NCBI GenBank assembly: GCA_964008355.1
Contig: CAXGBD010000061.1
Coordinates: 1-7,177, forward strand
Direction: 5' to 3'
DNA from: DTSX01 sp964008355
GTDB lineage: Bacteria > Pseudomonadota > Gammaproteobacteria > Steroidobacterales > UBA11654
DNA: 7,177 nt
Positions 1 to 6,871 of the stretch are shown here, piece after piece. A model generated the notes under the pieces. The model was not told where the DNA came from. It searched no databases and was given only the letters and a program-made list of their open reading frames with translations. The first letter of the stretch is position 1; the number at the start of each line of letters is the position of its first letter. Made by a program: the position numbers and the translations under genes.

Positions 1-260
1 TCCTCAGTGCTTTCTCCTACATGGTTGATTACATGGAAGTGCAGGGGTTTTTGCGGTGGTTCTTGGTAACTGTCTTTGCGTTATTAAAAGCCGGTCTCAT
101 TGTTGGCGTATTCATGCACATGGCCTGGGAGAGGATGGCGTTCATGTATGCGATTTTATTGCCGCCATTGTTTTTGCTGGCCTTAGTTGGCATTCTTTCC
201 GTTGATGGTGCATTTATATATTACATTCGTGATTTATTTATGAGTGTCACCAACGGATAA
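1..260 (+). CDS. Cytochrome c oxidase subunit IV-type small membrane protein, 5'-truncated by the window edge
   Basis: This is probably the small accessory subunit of an aa3-type (heme-copper) cytochrome c oxidase in the inner membrane; such subunits stabilise the core complex rather than carry cofactors. The reading frame is open from base 3, and the six residues before the first ATG at 21 (LSAFSY) fit the family, where a similar LSxLSYxVDY stretch lies inside the protein. The real start is therefore upstream of the window and the ATG at 21 is internal. About 85 residues are visible. They hold two hydrophobic segments: one spanning the FLRWFLVTVF...GVFMHM region and one beginning at the AILLPP motif. 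The LLKAGLIVGVFMHMAWER block is the most family-typical part. The stop is followed after 29 nt by heme A synthase, which supports an oxidase role. The family call rests on remembered pattern, and the exact oxidase type is inferred. Confidence 0.8.
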   Translation, partial: LSAFSYMVDYMEVQGFLRWFLVTVFALLKAGLIVGVFMHMAWERMAFMYAILLPPLFLLALVGILSVDGAFIYYIRDLFMSVTNG

Positions 261-289
261 ATTATAACTTCTATAAAACCCTTCAGAAC

Positions 290-1318
290 ATGGGGCCAGT
301 TACAACAAAAACAAACACAAAAAAGATCCTCTGGGTCACTACTTTTTTAGCTTTTTGTGTCGTTGTTTTTGGTGCCTATGTGCGCTTATCAGACGCTGGA
401 TTGGGTTGCCCAGACTGGCCGGGATGTTATGGCTATTTTGCTGTACCAGATTCACCTGAAGAGCTTTCCCTGGCCCAACAAGCTTACCCCCAACAACCTG
501 TGGAAGCGCCCAAAGCTTGGAAAGAAATGATTCACCGCTATCTAGCCAGCACTTTGGGCTTCCTGATTGTGGTTTTGTTTTATATAAGCCAAAGAAATAA
601 GTTTTACCACCGTAAACTAGGCCGTGCCTATGAGAAAACAACACTACCAGCCCTGCTGCTTGCTTTGGTTGTGTTTCAGGGTTTGTTGGGTATGTGGACG
701 GTGACACTGAAAGTGCACCCTTTGATTGTTCTCGCTCACCTTTTAGGAGGCCTATCCACATTGGGGTTATTGTTCTATTCACTCAAACAAACAACTGGGA
801 GCGCAACGACTGCACTTGATAAAAAACCAGTTGGGAGTTTCTCTATTGTTGCTATGACCATTCTCTTGATACAAATTATGTTAGGCGGCTGGACCAGTAG
901 CAATTACGCTGCACTAGGTTGTCCAGATTTACCCTTTTGCTATGGACAGTGGTGGCCTGACAATATGAATTTTTTCGCTGGTTTTTTCCAGTGGCAGCCG
1001 CTGGGTGACAACTATGAAGGGGGGTTGCTCGCCCCACCCGCAAAAACCGCCATTCATTTTACCCATCGATTAGGTGCTATTGTGACACTCTTGGTTCTGG
1101 GTTGGTTTGGTCTAAAACATGCCTTGAGTAGCGCCCAGAAAACCAAGGCTGCTGCCTATTGTTTTATGGTAGCTTTGGTCGTGCAGTTTATGCTTGGAGT
1201 CTTAATGGTATGGTTTGAAATCAATATTTATTTAGCAACCGCTCACAATGGTTTTGCTGCCCTTTTGGTGTTATCTTTTATCAATCTTTTGTACGCAATT
1301 AAACAAAGATCAAGATAA
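290..1318 (+). CDS. ctaA: Heme A synthase (CtaA/COX15 family)
   Basis: This inner-membrane enzyme oxidises the C8 methyl group of heme O to a formyl group, giving heme A for aa3-type cytochrome c oxidase. The 342-residue protein has about eight hydrophobic segments in two similar halves, as expected for the family. Each half begins its large outer loop with a cysteine pair: GCPDWPGC (C40, C46) and GCPDLPFC (C211, C217). Likely heme-ligand histidines are H82 in an ExxH motif (E79-H82), H150, H256 or H259, and H319 in ATAHNG. Both outer loops are long. The start at 290 is the only reasonable one: the frame is open upstream to about 233 without an ATG, GTG or TTG, and the next Met comes near residue 80. 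No Shine-Dalgarno motif precedes it. It follows an oxidase subunit gene by 29 nt, but the usual partner ctaB (heme O synthase) does not follow; uvrD does, after 9 nt. Confidence 0.95.
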   Translation: MGPVTTKTNTKKILWVTTFLAFCVVVFGAYVRLSDAGLGCPDWPGCYGYFAVPDSPEELSLAQQAYPQQPVEAPKAWKEMIHRYLASTLGFLIVVLFYISQRNKFYHRKLGRAYEKTTLPALLLALVVFQGLLGMWTVTLKVHPLIVLAHLLGGLSTLGLLFYSLKQTTGSATTALDKKPVGSFSIVAMTILLIQIMLGGWTSSNYAALGCPDLPFCYGQWWPDNMNFFAGFFQWQPLGDNYEGGLLAPPAKTAIHFTHRLGAIVTLLVLGWFGLKHALSSAQKTKAAAYCFMVALVVQFMLGVLMVWFEINIYLATAHNGFAALLVLSFINLLYAIKQRSR

Positions 1319-1327
1319 CATTACATC

Positions 1328-3478
1328 ATGGAAGCTGAACACATTCTCAATCAGCTCAATGATCCTCAAAAAGAAGCTGTCACACATCAGGGAGGCTCTA
1401 CCCTGGTTGTCGCGGGTGCGGGCAGCGGTAAAACGAGGGTTCTCGTTCATCGGATTACCTGGCTGATTGCGGTTGAGTCGATTAGCCCACATGCAATACT
1501 AGCTGCAACATTTACCAACAAAGCAGCCAGTGAGATGAAAGGTAGAATCGACCAGATGCTGCAAACCCCCACCCAAGGTATGTGGGTCGGCACCTTTCAT
1601 GGCTTAGCTCATAAGTTTCTTCGTCTTCATTGGCAAGAGGCGGGGTTACAACAAGATTTTCAAATTTTAGATGCAGACGACCAACATAGACACATCCGGC
1701 GTCTTTTAAAAAATCTCAATTTGGATGAGACTTATTACCCACCGAAAGAAATTCAGTGGTTTATCAACAACCAAAAGGATCTTGGTCTGCGGTTCAATAA
1801 TATCAAAACAGACCCAACAAAAACCAAACACATTGAGATATATCAAGCTTATGAGCAAAGCTGTGAACAATCCGGGTTTGTCGATTTTGGAGAGTTGTTG
1901 CTTCGAAGTTTTGAAACACTTAAAAAAAATACAGCCCTTCTAGAGCATTACCACAATCGTTTCAAACACGTGCTTGTAGACGAGTTTCAAGATACCAATG
2001 AAATTCAATACCAATGGGTCAAGTTGATTTCTGGAGCTGAAACATCAACATTTATCGTTGGGGATGATGATCAATCCATATACAGATGGCGTGGTGCAAA
2101 GTCTGAAAACATGCAGCGTTTTCAGAAGGAGTTTAAAAACTGCAGACTGATTAAACTCGAACAAAACTATCGTTCGACCAAAACTATTTTGGAAGCAGCC
2201 AATGCTGTAATAGCCAATAACAAAGAGCGGCTAGAAAAAAAGCTTTGGACAAATGGCGATGTTGGCTCGCCCATAGAGTTGCTTGGTGTTTTTGATGAGT
2301 ATGAAGAATCAAAAGTTATTGTCGATAAAATAACCTCTTGGCAATCGAGTGGTCGCGCTCTCAATGAAGTGGCGGTGTTGTATCGATCCAACGCCCAATC
2401 CAGAATAATAGAAAGCACCCTACTTCAGCACCAAATTCCTTATCGGGTTTATGGGGGCTTGAGGTTTTTTGACCGTGCTGAAATCAAAGATGCTTTGGCT
2501 TATCTAAGATTGGTCGTCAACAACAATGACGACTTGGCTTTTGAGCGCTCATCAAACATGCCCCCAAAAGGACTGGGTGCTAAAACCATGTCGCAAATTA
2601 GGATTTTTGCAATAGACCATAATTTGTCTTTGTTGGCCGCAGCTTCGCTGTTGGTTCAAAACAAAGAACTTGCCACAAGAGCCCACTCTGCGGTGAGGGA
2701 TTTTATAACCTTGATTGCGAGCATAGAAAATGCGATTAAGAATTTAGGGTTATCTGATCAATTTAAAACCTGCATAGAAATGTCTGGGCTTATTCCATTT
2801 TTAAAATCAAAAAAAACGGAACGTGCGGAAACTAGGATAGAAAATATTTCTGAGCTGGTAAATGCAGCCTATGACTACCGACCTTTAATGGAAGATGAGG
2901 AAAACAAACTAACTCCATTGCAGTCGTTTTTAGCCGATGCCGCTCTTGCCTCAGGCGATAGCCAGGCATCAGAGTGGGAAGACAGTGTCCAACTGATGAC
3001 GATGCACTCTGCAAAAGGCTTGGAGTTTAAGCTTGTTTTTATCGCTGGAATGGAGGACGGTTTGTTTCCACATCAAAGATCAATCCTAGAACCCGGAGGA
3101 CTCGAGGAGGAAAGGCGTCTTTGTTATGTTGCCATCACTCGCTCGATGCAAGACTTGGTCATTAGCTATACAGAACATAGAATGCTCCATGGTTTCTCAA
3201 GCCCAAGCCAGCCCTCAAGATTTTTATTTGAAATTCCAGAAACTCTGGTTAATGAATCATCCCGATTGACTCGATTGGGCCTTAAAACAAAACAAACAAA
3301 GATAGAAAAAGCTGACGGCTCAATTAGTCTGGGTCAACGCATAGCACACCCTAAATTTGGGGAAGGAATTGTCATTGGGCTCGAGGGTGATGGTGACCAT
3401 ACCAGGGCTCAGATTAACTTTGAATCAGAAGGTATAAAGTGGCTTGTTTTGGGATACGCAAAGCTTAAATTGATGTAA
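1328..3478 (+). CDS. uvrD: DNA helicase II, UvrD (SF1A 3'-5' helicase)
   Basis: This ATP-dependent 3'-5' helicase works in nucleotide excision repair (removing UvrC-incised oligonucleotide), in methyl-directed mismatch repair and in clearing proteins from DNA. The 716 residues are close to the 720 of E. coli and align from end to end from memory. Visible motifs are Q-motif LNDPQKEAV (10-18), Walker A AGAGSGKT (29-36), motif Ia TFTNKAASEM (61-70), motif II VDEFQD (217-222), motif III GDDDQSIYRWRGA (245-257), motif IV LEQNYRST (277-284), motif V QLMTMHSAKGLEF (555-567) and motif VI EEERRLCYVAITRS (593-606). The C-terminal Tudor-like domain (about 668-714, GQRIAHPKFGEG...GIKWLV) is the part that binds RNA polymerase in E. 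coli; its presence favours UvrD over Rep. The ATG at 1328 places the N-terminus exactly as in E. coli. The gene starts 9 nt after ctaA without a clear ribosome binding site. Confidence 0.97.
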   Translation: MEAEHILNQLNDPQKEAVTHQGGSTLVVAGAGSGKTRVLVHRITWLIAVESISPHAILAATFTNKAASEMKGRIDQMLQTPTQGMWVGTFHGLAHKFLRLHWQEAGLQQDFQILDADDQHRHIRRLLKNLNLDETYYPPKEIQWFINNQKDLGLRFNNIKTDPTKTKHIEIYQAYEQSCEQSGFVDFGELLLRSFETLKKNTALLEHYHNRFKHVLVDEFQDTNEIQYQWVKLISGAETSTFIVGDDDQSIYRWRGAKSENMQRFQKEFKNCRLIKLEQNYRSTKTILEAANAVIANNKERLEKKLWTNGDVGSPIELLGVFDEYEESKVIVDKITSWQSSGRALNEVAVLYRSNAQSRIIESTLLQHQIPYRVYGGLRFFDRAEIKDALAYLRLVVNNNDDLAFERSSNMPPKGLGAKTMSQIRIFAIDHNLSLLAAASLLVQNKELATRAHSAVRDFITLIASIENAIKNLGLSDQFKTCIEMSGLIPFLKSKKTERAETRIENISELVNAAYDYRPLMEDEENKLTPLQSFLADAALASGDSQASEWEDSVQLMTMHSAKGLEFKLVFIAGMEDGLFPHQRSILEPGGLEEERRLCYVAITRSMQDLVISYTEHRMLHGFSSPSQPSRFLFEIPETLVNESSRLTRLGLKTKQTKIEKADGSISLGQRIAHPKFGEGIVIGLEGDGDHTRAQINFESEGIKWLVLGYAKLKLM

Positions 3479-3496
3479 AATAACACAATAAAAGTC

Positions 3497-4855
3497 ATGA
3501 ACATTTTAATATTAGGCGCAGGGCAAGTGGGCTCGACCATCGCGATTCAACTCTCGAAGGAAGAAGACAATGAGGTGACCATTGTCGATCTTAATCCAGA
3601 TAAACTGGCCCGGCTTGCCAATAAGCATGACTTACGAACCATTGAAGGGCATGCGGCGCACCCTGAGGTGCTAAAAAAATCTGGCGCGGACACCGCGGAC
3701 ATGTTGATAGCAGTTACTACTAACGATGAGGTTAATATGATTGCCTGTCAAGTGGCTGACACACTGTTTCAAACGCCAAAAAAAATAGCCAGAATTCGGT
3801 CCTCTGAATACTTAGATAACCCAGATCTATTTTCGCCTGCTAACATTCCTGTTGACAAATACATCAGTCCGGAGGGGCTGGTTACCGATTACATCGCGGA
3901 GCTGATTTATCATCCCGGCGCTTTTCAGATACTGGACTTTGCCAACAAGCAAGTCCGAATGGTTGGCGTTCGGGTAAAAAAACAAGGGTTTTTAATTGAT
4001 CGGCACATTGAGTTTTTACACACCCAACTCGATACTGAGCAAGTGCGCATAGCCGCTATTTTCAGAGATGGTGAAAGCATTGAAACAACAGGGGAGACCG
4101 TTATTCAGAAAAACGATGAGGTATTTTTTATTGCTGCCAGGGATGAGATTGACAACATGATTGAAGCCCTGCTTCATCAAGATCAAGAAGAAGTCAGGGG
4201 AGTTATGATTGCCGGCGGTGGAAAAATAGGGATTAGGCTTGCCAGCAAGCTTGAAAAAACCAACCAAGTCAAAGTTATTGAACGATCAAAAAGCAGAGCG
4301 AGAGCTTTATCTGACTTACTTGAGAAAGCCTTTATTTTAAAAGGCGATGCCGCGGATGAAGATTTATTGTTGGAAGAAAACATCGAAAATATGGATGTTT
4401 TTGTAGCGCTAACCAATTCAGAAGAGGCCAATATACTCTCATCCATGCTAGCAAAAAAGCTTGGCTGTAAAAAAGTTATGGCTTTGATCAACAAAGCTTC
4501 CTATTCAGGCTTAATGGAAATTGAAAGCATCGATGTGGCTATTTCACCACAACAAATAACTATTGGTTCCCTGTTGGAGCACGTCAGAAAAGGTGATGTT
4601 GTCAAGGTTCATTCGCTCAAGACAGGCAACGTGGAAGTGCTTGAAGCGGTTGCCCACGAACACGGCTCATCTAAGGTTGTCGACAAAAAAATAGAAGCTA
4701 TTGAACTGCCTAAAGGAGCCTCTATTGTCGCTGTGATATCCAAAGATGGTGTTTTAAAAACACTTCAGCACACCACTACAGTTGAGCCTGATGATCATGT
4801 TATTGTGTTGATAACAGACAAACACAACATCCCCGAGATAGAAGCTCTCTTTTAA
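3497..4855 (+). CDS. trkA: Trk potassium uptake system NAD-binding regulator TrkA
   Basis: TrkA is the cytoplasmic peripheral subunit that gates the TrkH/TrkG potassium-translocating protein in response to bound nucleotides. The 452-residue protein (E. coli about 458) has two RCK halves. The first Rossmann domain begins at residue 1 with the dinucleotide-binding motif GAGQVG (7-12) and has the ribose-contacting acid D31 in the IVDLNPDKL strand end; the first TrkA-C domain is about 140-220. The second Rossmann domain begins near 234 with GGGKIG (240-245) and acid E262 (VIERSKSRA); the second TrkA-C domain is about 365-450. The start at 3497 puts the first beta strand (MNILILGAG) directly at the N-terminus, which is typical. 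It lies 18 nt after uvrD and 29 nt before trkH. In many gammaproteobacteria trkA instead follows fmt-rsmB, so the location is less usual. All domains look intact. Confidence 0.97.
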   Translation: MNILILGAGQVGSTIAIQLSKEEDNEVTIVDLNPDKLARLANKHDLRTIEGHAAHPEVLKKSGADTADMLIAVTTNDEVNMIACQVADTLFQTPKKIARIRSSEYLDNPDLFSPANIPVDKYISPEGLVTDYIAELIYHPGAFQILDFANKQVRMVGVRVKKQGFLIDRHIEFLHTQLDTEQVRIAAIFRDGESIETTGETVIQKNDEVFFIAARDEIDNMIEALLHQDQEEVRGVMIAGGGKIGIRLASKLEKTNQVKVIERSKSRARALSDLLEKAFILKGDAADEDLLLEENIENMDVFVALTNSEEANILSSMLAKKLGCKKVMALINKASYSGLMEIESIDVAISPQQITIGSLLEHVRKGDVVKVHSLKTGNVEVLEAVAHEHGSSKVVDKKIEAIELPKGASIVAVISKDGVLKTLQHTTTVEPDDHVIVLITDKHNIPEIEALF

Positions 4856-4884
4856 CACCAAGCAGTCAGACGCACCCTTAAAGC

Positions 4885-6345
4885 ATGACGTTGAAAAGCC
4901 TTAAATCCGTTCAAAAAACATTGGGCCTATTGCTCATGGTTTTTAGTATCACCATGCTAACACCTGTGGCCGTTGCCTTGATCTACCAAGAACAGAACAT
5001 TGCTCCTTTTTTATATTCATTTTTTGCTACGCTTTTTTTTGGTGGTCTTTTGTGGCTGCCGTCAAAAAATGCCTCTGCTGAAATAAGGCTGCGTGAGGGC
5101 TTTATGATTGTGGTGCTGTTTTGGGTAGTGCTGTCATCCTTTGGAGCGGTGCCTTTTTTGTTTTTACCTGGGCTTAATATCTCATTCACTAATGCCATAT
5201 TCGAATCCACCTCCGGGCTAACCACCACAGGAGCGACGATTCTAAGTGGTCTGGATGAATTGCCTCGATCTATTCTATTTTACCGACAGCAGCTTCAGTG
5301 GCTGGGAGGCTTGGGAATTGTTGTTTTAGCTGTCGCCTTGTTGCCAATTTTAGGCATTGGTGGCATGCAGATGTATCGAGCAGAATCCTCTGCCATCAAG
5401 GAAACAAAATTCACACCCAGACAGGCGGAAACAGCAAAAGCGCTTGGGGCAATCTACTTGTTGTTAACTTTGTTGTGTGCGCTTTGTTATCGGCTTGCTG
5501 GAATGGATGGGTTTGATGCGGTTTGCCATGCATTTACAACTGTTGCCATCGGTGGCTTTTCAACCCATGATGCCAGCTTTGGTTTTTTTAGCTCCTACAC
5601 TGCTGTTTACTGGGTGGCATCAGTATTTATGCTTTTAGCTGGGGTCAATTTTTCATTGCATTTTTTCGCCTGGAAAAATAAGTCCTTCGCTGGGTATTTT
5701 AAAAATTCCGAGTTTAAAACCTACTTTGCCCTGATGATGGTTGCTGTTTTGATTGTTTCAGGAACACTGTTTTTCTCTGCCAGCACAAGCACTGCTCAGG
5801 GTGGGGCCACTGAAACTTTTTTTCAAGTGGTCTCAATCGGTACCACGACGGGGTTTACCACTGCAAATTATGGCGCTTGGCCACTGATTCTGCCTTTTTT
5901 CTTATTGCTTTTTAGTTTGGTTGGGGGTTGTGTGGGCTCAACCGGTGGGGGCTTAAAAGTAGTTCGCTGGTTGGTGTTGTTTAAAGAAATCCGTCGAGAG
6001 GTTCTCCGCTTAATTCATCCCCGTGCCGAAATCCTGATCAAAATAAACAAGCACTCTGTTGATCAGGCTGTGTTGGATTCGATATGGGGCTTTATAGCTG
6101 CTTACATTGTCTTGCACCTTACCATGGTGTGTTTATTGCTAGCCACCGGTTTGGATATTGTAACTGCCCTGTCAGCCATTACCGCATCCTTAAATAATCT
6201 AGGTCCTGGACTCGGTGATGTCTTTGCCAACTACAATAGCATTGGCAGTTTTTCAAAATGGGTTTGTATAGCCGCGATGTTGTTGGGCAGATTGGAAATT
6301 TTTGCTCTGCTGATCATTTTTACCCGGGCTTTTTGGCAAGACTAG
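4885..6345 (+). CDS. trkH: Trk potassium uptake system membrane subunit TrkH/TrkG
   Basis: This inner-membrane subunit conducts K+ and is gated by TrkA on its cytoplasmic face. The 486 residues (family usually about 480-485) are strongly hydrophobic and contain four pore-loop repeats in order: P1 TTTGAT (113-118), P2 IGGFST (222-227), P3 TTTGFT (320-325) and P4 NNLGPG (437-442), each providing a selectivity-filter glycine (G116, G223, G323, G440). Between P3 and P4 lies the glycine-rich intramembrane gating loop GGCVGSTGGGLKVVR (347-361). A conserved arginine follows P4 (R469 in LLGRLEIF), as in known TrkH. The protein ends directly after the last membrane segment. The ATG at 4885 gives the usual short N-terminal leader before the first membrane segment; no Shine-Dalgarno motif is seen. 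The gene lies 29 nt after trkA, and its TAG stop is one base from the next start. TrkH and TrkG cannot be separated from sequence alone; trkH is the default. Confidence 0.96.
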   Translation: MTLKSLKSVQKTLGLLLMVFSITMLTPVAVALIYQEQNIAPFLYSFFATLFFGGLLWLPSKNASAEIRLREGFMIVVLFWVVLSSFGAVPFLFLPGLNISFTNAIFESTSGLTTTGATILSGLDELPRSILFYRQQLQWLGGLGIVVLAVALLPILGIGGMQMYRAESSAIKETKFTPRQAETAKALGAIYLLLTLLCALCYRLAGMDGFDAVCHAFTTVAIGGFSTHDASFGFFSSYTAVYWVASVFMLLAGVNFSLHFFAWKNKSFAGYFKNSEFKTYFALMMVAVLIVSGTLFFSASTSTAQGGATETFFQVVSIGTTTGFTTANYGAWPLILPFFLLLFSLVGGCVGSTGGGLKVVRWLVLFKEIRREVLRLIHPRAEILIKINKHSVDQAVLDSIWGFIAAYIVLHLTMVCLLLATGLDIVTALSAITASLNNLGPGLGDVFANYNSIGSFSKWVCIAAMLLGRLEIFALLIIFTRAFWQD

Positions 6346-6346
6346 T

Positions 6347-6871
6347 TTGAAGTCTTTGTTTGATATAGATAATAAAACCATTGCTTTTATCGACTCTGTA
6401 AACCAAGCAATTGGAAAATATGTTGCCCGGCTAACCATCACCATGGTTGCCGTTACTTTTGTAATCGTGATTTTAAGGTATGGATTTAATTTAGGCTGGA
6501 TTTGGCTCCAAGAGTTGGTGACCTGGATGCATGCAGCTGTTTTTTTACTGACCGCAGCGTATGCGTTTTCAGAGGATGCCCATGTGAGGGTTGATGTGTT
6601 TTACCGTAACTGGGGTAAGAACACTCAACACAAAATTAACCTCATGGGTAGTATTTTTTGTTTGTGTCCTATTGCCTTGTTGATGATAGTAGGAAGCCTT
6701 GATTATGTGCTGGCTTCTTGGCAAATGAAAGAAGCCTCGGGAGACGCCGGAGGGTTAGTCTATCCTTTTATTCCCCTGTTAAAAACACTGATTCCACTGA
6801 CGGGTTTAATGTTATTTACCCAAGGTTTTTCTAATGCTTGTTCTAGTCTCTTTAAACTGAAACATGATTGA
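6347..6871 (+). CDS. TRAP transporter small permease, DctQ family (TTG start)
   Basis: This is the small four-helix membrane subunit of a tripartite ATP-independent periplasmic (TRAP) transporter, which uses the Na+ gradient to import organic acids or related solutes handed over by a periplasmic binding protein. The 174 residues show four hydrophobic segments (about 27-48, 53-76, 98-120, 140-162) and family-typical motifs: LRY (43-45), WLQELV (53-58), HVRVDV (79-84), and SGDAGGL plus KTLIP near 131-150. The pattern, including the late DAGGL loop, resembles the FcbT2 or 'mannitol/chloroaromatic' branch, but the true substrate cannot be read. The start must be TTG at 6347: the first in-frame ATG is at residue 33, inside the first helix, and the residues before it (a DxxN-IGK-type amphipathic leader) are typical. 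The upstream frame holds no start before a stop at 6311. It begins one base after the trkH stop. Confidence 0.92.
   Translation: MKSLFDIDNKTIAFIDSVNQAIGKYVARLTITMVAVTFVIVILRYGFNLGWIWLQELVTWMHAAVFLLTAAYAFSEDAHVRVDVFYRNWGKNTQHKINLMGSIFCLCPIALLMIVGSLDYVLASWQMKEASGDAGGLVYPFIPLLKTLIPLTGLMLFTQGFSNACSSLFKLKHD

Noticed and set aside
261..289. TATAAC and TATAAA hexamers before ctaA as a possible -10 element
   Set aside because: No acceptable -35 hexamer lies 16-18 nt upstream of either, and the region is simply AT-rich.
339..782. A 147-residue open frame on the minus strand opposite ctaA
   Set aside because: It lies wholly within the well-supported ctaA gene, has no recognisable domain and no plausible neighbours on that strand; it is a shadow of the coding frame.
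1248..1466. A 72-residue plus-strand frame across the ctaA-uvrD junction
   Set aside because: It overlaps the ends of two clear genes in a different frame, including the UvrD Walker A region, and its sequence is not protein-like.
1922..1929. Runs of eight A in uvrD (1922-1929 and 2809-2816) and eight T in trkH (5033-5040) as slippage or phase-variation sites
   Set aside because: Both genes read through intact, the tracts are no longer than expected in AT-leaning coding DNA (Lys and Phe codons), and the alternative frames end quickly without useful products.
4238..4249. Short inverted repeat CTTGC-CA-GCAAG followed by an A-run in trkA
   Set aside because: The 2-nt loop is too tight, the stem is five pairs, and it sits in conserved coding sequence; not a terminator.
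4183..4494. A 103-residue minus-strand open frame opposite trkA
   Set aside because: Serine- and alanine-rich shadow of an intact, conserved TrkA coding region; no family resemblance.
4856..4884. The 29-nt trkA-trkH gap as a regulatory or terminator site
   Set aside because: It has no hairpin, T-run or promoter-like pair; it appears to be plain spacer.
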